From: Angiostrongylus vasorum
Taxonomy: Eukaryota > Nematoda > Chromadorea > Rhabditida > Metastrongylidae
Assembly: GCA_018806985.1 (NCBI GenBank)
Contig: JADANN010000116.1
Span: 191,501 to 255,500, forward strand
Reading direction: 5' to 3'
DNA: 64,000 bases
Part shown: one piece after another, positions 58,347-64,000 of the stretch
How the letters are laid out: each line of letters starts with the position of its first letter
Numbering within the stretch: the stretch's first letter is position 1
The notes under the pieces: model-generated
The model's input: only the letters and a program-made list of their open reading frames with translations
Databases searched by the model: none
Told to the model about the DNA's origin: nothing
Translations under genes and position numbers: made by a program

Positions 58347-60336
58347 ATGTTCAGTTCAGGTTCTCCAAAACCTTTTTATGGCAACATCGATTGGGATTCT
58401 TTAGAGAACATGTCAGTATGGGAAATATGGAAGAATGAGGCCCAAGAATTCAAAAGGAAAGTTAGAGAGTAAGAAGTCCCGTCTAAGCGAACGTTGATAA
58501 AATGTTTTGAAAATCAATCACTGGGTTGATCGGCAACACGTTGTAGAAGTGTTCTCCGTAATATTATTCAATAAACACGTCCCACATGAATCGCTTTTAT
58601 ACAAGAAATCTCGGATGCGTTACTTAGGTTGCTCATTAGGTTACAGAGCGCTTACCCATGTCGTCAATAGGAAGTTGCAAAAATCCCAAAATATACTCTG
58701 CCCTTACCCAACAGGCACATAGATTCGAGAAATTGTTCCCTTTCCACTACGTTACAGTAGCTTATATCTTCCCTGCCCACAGCTATACTTGTACATAAAA
58801 GTATGGGTGTGGTTGTGAATATGAAGACTGTATCCTGCAGAGGCGCGTGTGGCGTGTGTGGCGCAGTGGTTAGAGGCGCCCTGCAACACACATGTGGAGT
58901 CAATCTCCGCGCCCATGGCCCACCAAGCCTTCCATCCCTCCGGAGTCGGCAAATTGGTACCAGGCTTGTCTGGGAGTATAGCAGCACTGACTCGATGCAT
59001 CAGTAGGCCACCGCGAGCCATTATAAAGGCCAGATATGCAATCAGTCACTAACGATGCTTAATGAAGTCGAATGCATGGCGCGTTCCTCAGGGATTGATC
59101 AACACCGAGAGCTTCATCATCCCCTATCTTGCATCTAGTCAGCTGGCTGAGAAGCATTAATACATCAGGCATGGCTCGAGGACCCGCTCACCAAATAGGA
59201 TAAACTTCTAGCTTGGTGGAGTCCGATAAGCTATTGAGGGATACTTTCCCAAACCTACTTTCACTTCATCTTCATCTGAACAATCAATCTATTTCTTCAG
59301 ACCATTAAGCTAACGCTAGTTTGTTCTAAAACGTTTATTCGGCCAATGTTTCGGCGTCTCTAAATTCTTCAGCGCCACGATGATTCGAGTAGACTATCCA
59401 TGGGTGGTCTGTCACTTAGGTTTTCGTAGTCGCACCGAGTTGAATCTTCTGGAGTGGAGAATTACTCAGGTATTCTGTGAACATCAATCCACTTCGACGT
59501 AAACGTCTACAGTACATTCGCATCTATACAAATCTTCCTAGTGATTTACTATCTTATCACTGCAATGTATGCCCTAAGTTCTGCCCCTCAGTACGGAACT
59601 CCAGCAAAGACATTTCAGCAGTCGCTTTAGCATCAACGATTTCCTACCACATGACTCAAAACTGACGACAAAACTGGTAAAAAAAGAAGGGAAAACGTTT
59701 TTTGCTTAACATCGCCTGTAGAACAAAATTTTTTCCCAAATGACGCCCAGAAAAAAATCTGTATAGGAGAGGCGATGGAATAAATACAAAAAGTACGGCA
59801 GAAAAGCACTACCCTGCGGAATATATCCCTCTCCACATATGAGTGATATATGATTCATGTGGTCGTGAATGCTTTAACAATGCTGAAGCGACGGCTTTAA
59901 AGAATAAATAAAAGTTTGGTTCTTTTAGATAACAAGGGAAGCATCTTTAAAAGTGTATCTGTATATTCTTTCAGTTATCGTTATAATGCAACTGCTTAGG
60001 GAGTGATTCTTACAAGAATACTAACAGATTCCAGCTACTTAGGGCTAACTTAGCGGAAAGTGCGCTCCAGTGTGATATAGTCGCGTTGCGGAAGTGTTTC
60101 AGCGGTCCGAATTGAAATCAATACAGCAAATCCAATATTGCTCTGGATCAGGTGGATATTTTTTATCTTGTGGCCAGTTTAGTACATTTTTATTTCGAGA
60201 AAAGTATGTGCTTAACTTCCCAGTGCTCTTTTTCTCTACCAGGTTACGTACTGGTTTCACAGCAGTTTGTTACCTAAGTAAATCAGATCTGTGCAAAATT
60301 CTACCTCGATGTTTCGAAGAAATGTTGTTTTTATGA
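58347..60336 (+). CDS. Possible small gene upstream of bir-1, unrecognised
   Basis: Exon 58347..58468 starts with ATG and reads FSSGSPKPFYGNIDWDSLEN, then VWEIWKNEAQEFKRKVR, ending at a good donor (AGAGA/GTAAGA, phase 2). A 27-nt exon 60043..60069 (ANLAESAL) and exon 60243..60336 (after TCTACCAG; contains FTAVCYLSKSDLCKILPRCF and a TGA) keep phase, giving about 80 residues. The first exon is the firmest part; the 27-nt exon is speculative. A SINE sits in the long first intron. The stop is 347 nt upstream of the bir-1 start, so it could be an upstream cistron of the same operon. No family is recognised. Confidence 0.3.
58843..59126 (+). repeat. tRNA-derived SINE, family A, full length
   Basis: Head GTGTGGCGCAGTGGTTAGAG preceded by a partial duplication (GCGTGTGGCGTGTGTGGCG), then GGAGTCAATCTCC, body with CAGGCTTGTCTGGGAGTATA, and end ACCGAGAGCTTCATCATCC. 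Confidence 0.85.
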
Positions 60337-60683
60337 CTGTGTAGGGATCCATCTAGAGGTTATTTTTAACCACTCTTAAGCATCATAGCTTTCTGTCCAC
60401 ACGTTTTCAACCTATGTGGTCCCTACATTCTTTTCTGTTCATGTTCGTGATAAACTTATTGTATTAGAAAGGCGTATATCCTTACAAGGTTGATTGGCGG
60501 CCTTTTTATCCTTTTATGGAAACTTGGCAAGCTTGTTAGAAAGTGGGATGGGCCTTATGTAAGGAATTCGTGGATGTCGCGTAGACTTGTAGTTAATGGG
60601 CGCTATTCGGTCGTCGTATCGTCTCCGTATGCAAAACATTCTTCAGCCAAAGTACTTTTTAGAGTTCTATCCCCTGTGAGCAG

Positions 60684-61305
60684 ATGAGCAATAAGACTTT
60701 AAAGTCTGTTCTCTTTGACGAGATCGTCAGTGAGGAGTCCAATGTCCTGTTCTATACACATCGTAAGGCGACTTTTAAGAAGTGGTGTTTTGACAAGGGC
60801 ACTTCTCCATGTTCTTCTGATGCAGTAAGTCTTGAGTTCATTACTAGCCGTCATTAGTTCTTTCCTTTCATTATGTTGGCTTAAAATATCCCTCGAAAAT
60901 ATTCCAGTTTGATTTTAGCTAGCCAAAGCCGGCTTTATCTATTCTGGAAGCAGACGCGATCCTGCGGCAGCAACATGTGTGTTCTGCTTTAAAGAGATGA
61001 TATTTGAGGAGCAGGATGATCCCTGGTAAGTGGATGGTTCTTTATGAGTTAGTTGAAGGTCTGATATTTCTTTAGTGTTCTGTCTCTTTAGGGAGGAACA
61101 TCGAGCACACGCTAAGAGTTGTAGTTTTGTTGAATTGAATAAGCTTGACGAGAAGGACTGGACAGTTCGCGATTTCCTTTCGTTGTTGTCCGGTCGTATA
61201 GCTGCTGCACAGAGGCGAACCATACTAGAAACGGCTGAAGATTTTAAAACTGCCTGTGAAGAAATTGGACAAATGTATATGAGAGCTATGAGATCCACAA
61301 AGTAG
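60684..61305 (+). CDS. bir-1: Survivin / BIR-1, chromosomal passenger complex subunit
   Basis: Exons 60684..60824, 60919..61025 and 61092..61305 (phases 0, 2), giving 153 residues against about 155 in C. elegans BIR-1 and 142 in human survivin. The single BIR domain spans roughly residues 20-95. The zinc ligands follow the family pattern: C67 and C70 (TCVFCFKEM), H86 and C93 in DDPWEEHRAHAKSC. The N-terminal half has YTHRKATFKKWCF. The C-terminal helix (residues about 103-153) carries LETAEDFKTACEEIGQMYMR and is the part that in other species bundles with borealin and INCENP to bring Aurora B to chromatin. A CAG acceptor lies directly before the ATG, fitting a trans-splice site. It is followed by skp-1 on the same strand. 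Confidence 0.95.
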
Positions 61306-61439
61306 TTTCTTTTGTTGCACTTAATGTTCATCTCTTTCGTAAATGTTGTATAAGTACCACGATTGAAACTGCCATGTACTTTCCAGGGTTAATTTTCAGT
61401 TAACCCTATGAATCGATGAATAGGTTACTGTTTTCTTGA

Positions 61440-61505
61440 TAAGCAGGCACAAGGTTGTTAACCTCGCTAGGGTTTCGAAGGTTTTGCCTTCTTCGGTGCA
61501 TGAAT
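61440..61505 (-). repeat. Retroelement end between bir-1 and skp-1
   Basis: Minus strand: CCGAAGAAGGCAAAACC, then TTCGAAACCCTAGCGAGG and AACCTTGTGCCTGCTTATC, matching the order seen at 30 kb. The core has lost its CTGA start. Confidence 0.6.
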
Positions 61506-62255
61506 ACTCGATGTATTTATCTGATTATTGCCATAACCTCATCAGAAAAAGTTGTAAAGCAGTCGAGGAAGAATATATTTGCGAAACAGACCGCTGTGGA
61601 TCCATGTAAAGGAACACCTAGGTGCTCAAGTTGAAGTTAACCCTTTGGGTTTAGTTCCTTATAGCTACGCATGATCTCGCACAATATCTCAGACTGTTTT
61701 TTTGAGCTAAGAAAAGCACATTCCTCATCCAAGTGATCTGTATGCGATTGATCTCTAACATTCAGCGGAAAGCTTAAAGAAAATGACGAATGCTTGGAGA
61801 TGTTTCCATGTGATTGAAATCTAGATTGCGAGCTTCTTCTTTTGGGGTGGTGGAAGGATTTGGCTCAGTAGATCGCGTTCCAACTTAACCTTTTCATACT
61901 CGGAAAAGATGCAGTAGCCTTCGAAACACTAGAAGTAAACAGTTTACAAAAGAAAGGTATAAGTTAAAAGTGAAATGAATCACAACAATGTCGTGTCTAC
62001 TCATCAAGAAAGCAGTTGCTTACAGCCATGTTGTGAACATCAGTTGTGCCTATTCGTATACTTATTTGGTTCATTTGTAATGAACTTATGGTCTCATTGT
62101 AAGCATTTAATGCCGTCACGATAAACTGGGCTTAATGTTTTTCCTACTGTGAGGAAATTTGTTGGTTGTCAAACATCTATCTTCAATTTTCATTCTGTCT
62201 ACATTCTTTTCTGTGCTTCTGAATCGCTACTATGTTGGCCTACATGGTTACCTCG

Positions 62256-62261
62256 CTTCAG
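62256..62261 (+). promoter_or_regulatory. Candidate trans-splice acceptor of skp-1
   Basis: CTTCAG, 30 nt before the skp-1 ATG at 62292. A downstream operon gene would receive a spliced leader at such a site. This is inference from position only. Confidence 0.35.
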
Positions 62262-62291
62262 CATTCTTCTTTCGGCTCCATTTGGTAAACC

Positions 62292-64000
62292 ATGTCAGTG
62301 AAGCTGACCGAGTAAGTTCTTCGTTTCTTTTCTTCAGATTTGCTTTCTTCAAGTCGTAGTTTCTTCGCAACATAATTTGGCTAGAATTGGAGAACTGAAG
62401 ACAGTATTCTATCTATTGGCGAAATTGCGCGTGAAACGCAGTGAGCGCCCTGCAATACACATGGGATCGATCCCGCGCAGGCTCACCAAGCCATCCATCA
62501 CTCCGGGGTCAGCACACTGGTGCTAGATTTCTCTGAGGAAACAGCAGCATTGACTCGATACATCGGTACGTTGCCGCGAGTTATCGTAAAGGCCAGATAT
62601 GCATTCATTCACCTCCAACGATGCTTAAGGAAGTCGAATACATAGCTCATCCCTCAGATGTTGATCAACACAGAGAGCTTTATCCTTTTTATTATTGGCG
62701 AGATCTTTTATAGCTTAGTATAAGAGGGAATATCTGTAACGTTACATAATAGTTTTCAGGCTTCTTCCACCCCCGTCTTCAATAACAGACGAATATTCAC
62801 AAGTTGGTCTTTTTTTGTGCCGTACTTTTTTTGTGATACTGTTTTAGCTTCTTCGCTTTGTTTTTTTTCCCTAGTTGTAGGTTAAATCCCACTCGTATTA
62901 GGTTCGCCGAGATCCATTCTTCCGTGGGAGAGAAGATGCCTTGCCTTCTACAGCTATTGTTGTAAAGGAACCACCACCTTATGGTCGACGTCAAGGGTTT
63001 AAACCACGTAACGCTGACGTAAGATTTTTCCATGGTTTCTATCACTTTTGATATTCTGAACCGACTCATTTCTAACATCAAATTACAATTTATGCCAATT
63101 TCATTTCACTTGAACCGTTTAATCTTCAAATTTGTTCGTTGACATCTGGTTCATCAAGTTAATCCATTGCTTTGCCAGATCCTTTCTTTTGTAGGATTTC
63201 GGCGATGGTGGAGCATTTCCGGAGATACATGTAGCACAGTTTCCTCTCGGAATGGGATTGGGTGAACGAAGAGGAAAGAGTGACGGTCAAATCTCCTTGC
63301 AGTACGATGCCGACGGCAAACTGCGGCACGATGCTATTGCGCGGATAGGCCACGATAAGAACAAAATTGTTTACTCGAAGTTGTCTGACATGCGCGCAAA
63401 AATTTGGGATGAAGATGACGACGATGTTCAGCGACCCGATGAAGAAACAATAGCTGAGCAGACGGAAAAAACACGATTAGCCTTAGAGAAAATTACTGAG
63501 AGCAAGGTTTGTAAATCTACGAAGCTTAGATCTAAGCCAGGAATATTTTGGTGAATGAAAGTGATAGGATGGATGAGTAGGTGTATAATGGTCTTACGAG
63601 GCTGTATTGACTCCCTATGTTTCCCTTAAGGTAGCATCAGCTCTTCCTGTTCGTCATGCAGAAAAACAGGCACCCGTGCAGTACATTAGGTATACTCCCA
63701 GTCAACAAAGTTCAATGCATGCCGGAGGTTCACAGCAGAGAATCATCCGAATGGTAGAAGAACAAAAAGATCCCATGGAGCCACCGAAATTCAGGTGCTT
63801 TCTTTATGCTGCTGTTTTTAGTGCTTCTAGGATTTCAGTGCATTTTCTACTCGTTCCGTGTTATTCCTATCATATCCTCAAAATTTAAATGGAATTTAGG
63901 ATCAACCAAAAGATTCCAAGAGCTCCTCCGTCGCCTCCTGCTCCAGTAATGCATAGTCCGCCAAGGAAAGTATGCGCATCGTCTCGGTTTTGTATCAACA
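62292..64000 (+). CDS. skp-1: SNW domain protein SKP-1 / SKIP (5' part, cut by window edge)
   Basis: Exons 62292..62311, 62760..62802, 62902..63018, 63195..63506, 63631..63794 and 63900..63969, all in phase (2, 0, 0, 0, 2, 0), then a GTATGC donor; the gene continues past the edge. The first exon codes only MSVKLT and two bases, the second LLPPPSSITDEYSQ. Clear family blocks follow: KEPPPYGRRQGFKPR, DFGDGGAFPEIHVAQFPLG, RPDEETIAEQTEKTRLALEK, APVQYIRYTPSQQ, RIIRMVEEQKDPMEPPKF and PRAPPSPPAPVMHSPPRK. SKIP is a spliceosome component and transcription co-regulator in the nucleus. The SNWKN signature itself would lie just beyond the window. Intron 1 holds a SINE at 62428-62690. Confidence 0.96.
62428..62690 (+). 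repeat. tRNA-derived SINE, family A, in skp-1 intron 1
   Basis: Head GCGTGAAACGCAGTGAGCGC, box GGGATCGATCCCGCG, body, and end AGAGAGCTTTATCCTTTTT. It is in the same orientation as the host gene. Confidence 0.85.

Noticed and set aside
60490..60687. 65-residue ORF directly upstream of bir-1
   Set aside because: It overlaps the bir-1 start and has no splice or family support; it is probably the region between cistrons.
1..64000. CRISPR array, bacterial operon or integrated virus
   Set aside because: There are no regularly spaced direct repeats. Intron-rich genes, poly(A) signals and non-LTR elements show this is nematode nuclear DNA.

Overview
The window looks like a piece of a nematode genome, most likely a clade V (strongylid, hookworm-like) parasite. 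The support is small phase-consistent exons with TTTCAG-type acceptors, long introns packed with degenerate mobile elements, a degraded RTE-type retrotransposon, and three genes that I recall as neighbours on C. elegans cosmid T27F2: sipa-1, bir-1 and skp-1. Nothing here is bacterial; there is no CRISPR array and no rRNA. All coordinates come from reading splice sites by eye. 

Layout. 0-2 kb: a hairpin repeat and the 3' end of an unrecognised minus-strand gene. 2-12.3 kb: exons of an unrecognised plus-strand gene, with a 4.9-kb intron invaded by a decayed RTE element (7.3-10.3 kb) plus satellite-like repeats. 12.4-18.6 kb: repeats, a palindromic element, a decayed ORF tract and a mariner relic. 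18.67-42.85 kb: one large minus-strand gene, the SIPA1-like Rap GTPase-activating protein, for which 22 exons (about 877 codons) can be placed. Its introns carry a second mariner relic, at least four SINEs and paired inverted copies of a retroelement with a hammerhead-like motif. 42.9-58.3 kb: mostly repeats, with a few coding-like islands. 58.3-60.3 kb: a possible small plus-strand gene. 60.68-61.31 kb: complete bir-1 (survivin). 62.29-64 kb: 5' half of skp-1 (SNW1/SKIP), running off the right edge. 

Biology. BIR-1/survivin is a chromosomal passenger protein and SKP-1 is a spliceosome and transcription co-regulator. In C. elegans the two are co-transcribed as an operon; here they are again adjacent and in the same direction, 986 nt apart. 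SIPA-1 is a Rap-GAP with PDZ and C-terminal coiled coil. 

The least ordinary material is repetitive. Several divergent copies of one element share a hammerhead-ribozyme-like core with compensatory changes in one stem, and three of them occur as head-to-head inverted pairs. Next to one pair lies a coding stretch that may belong to a Penelope-like element. There is also a modular family of tRNA-derived SINEs (over a dozen copies) in which different tRNA-like heads share one body.
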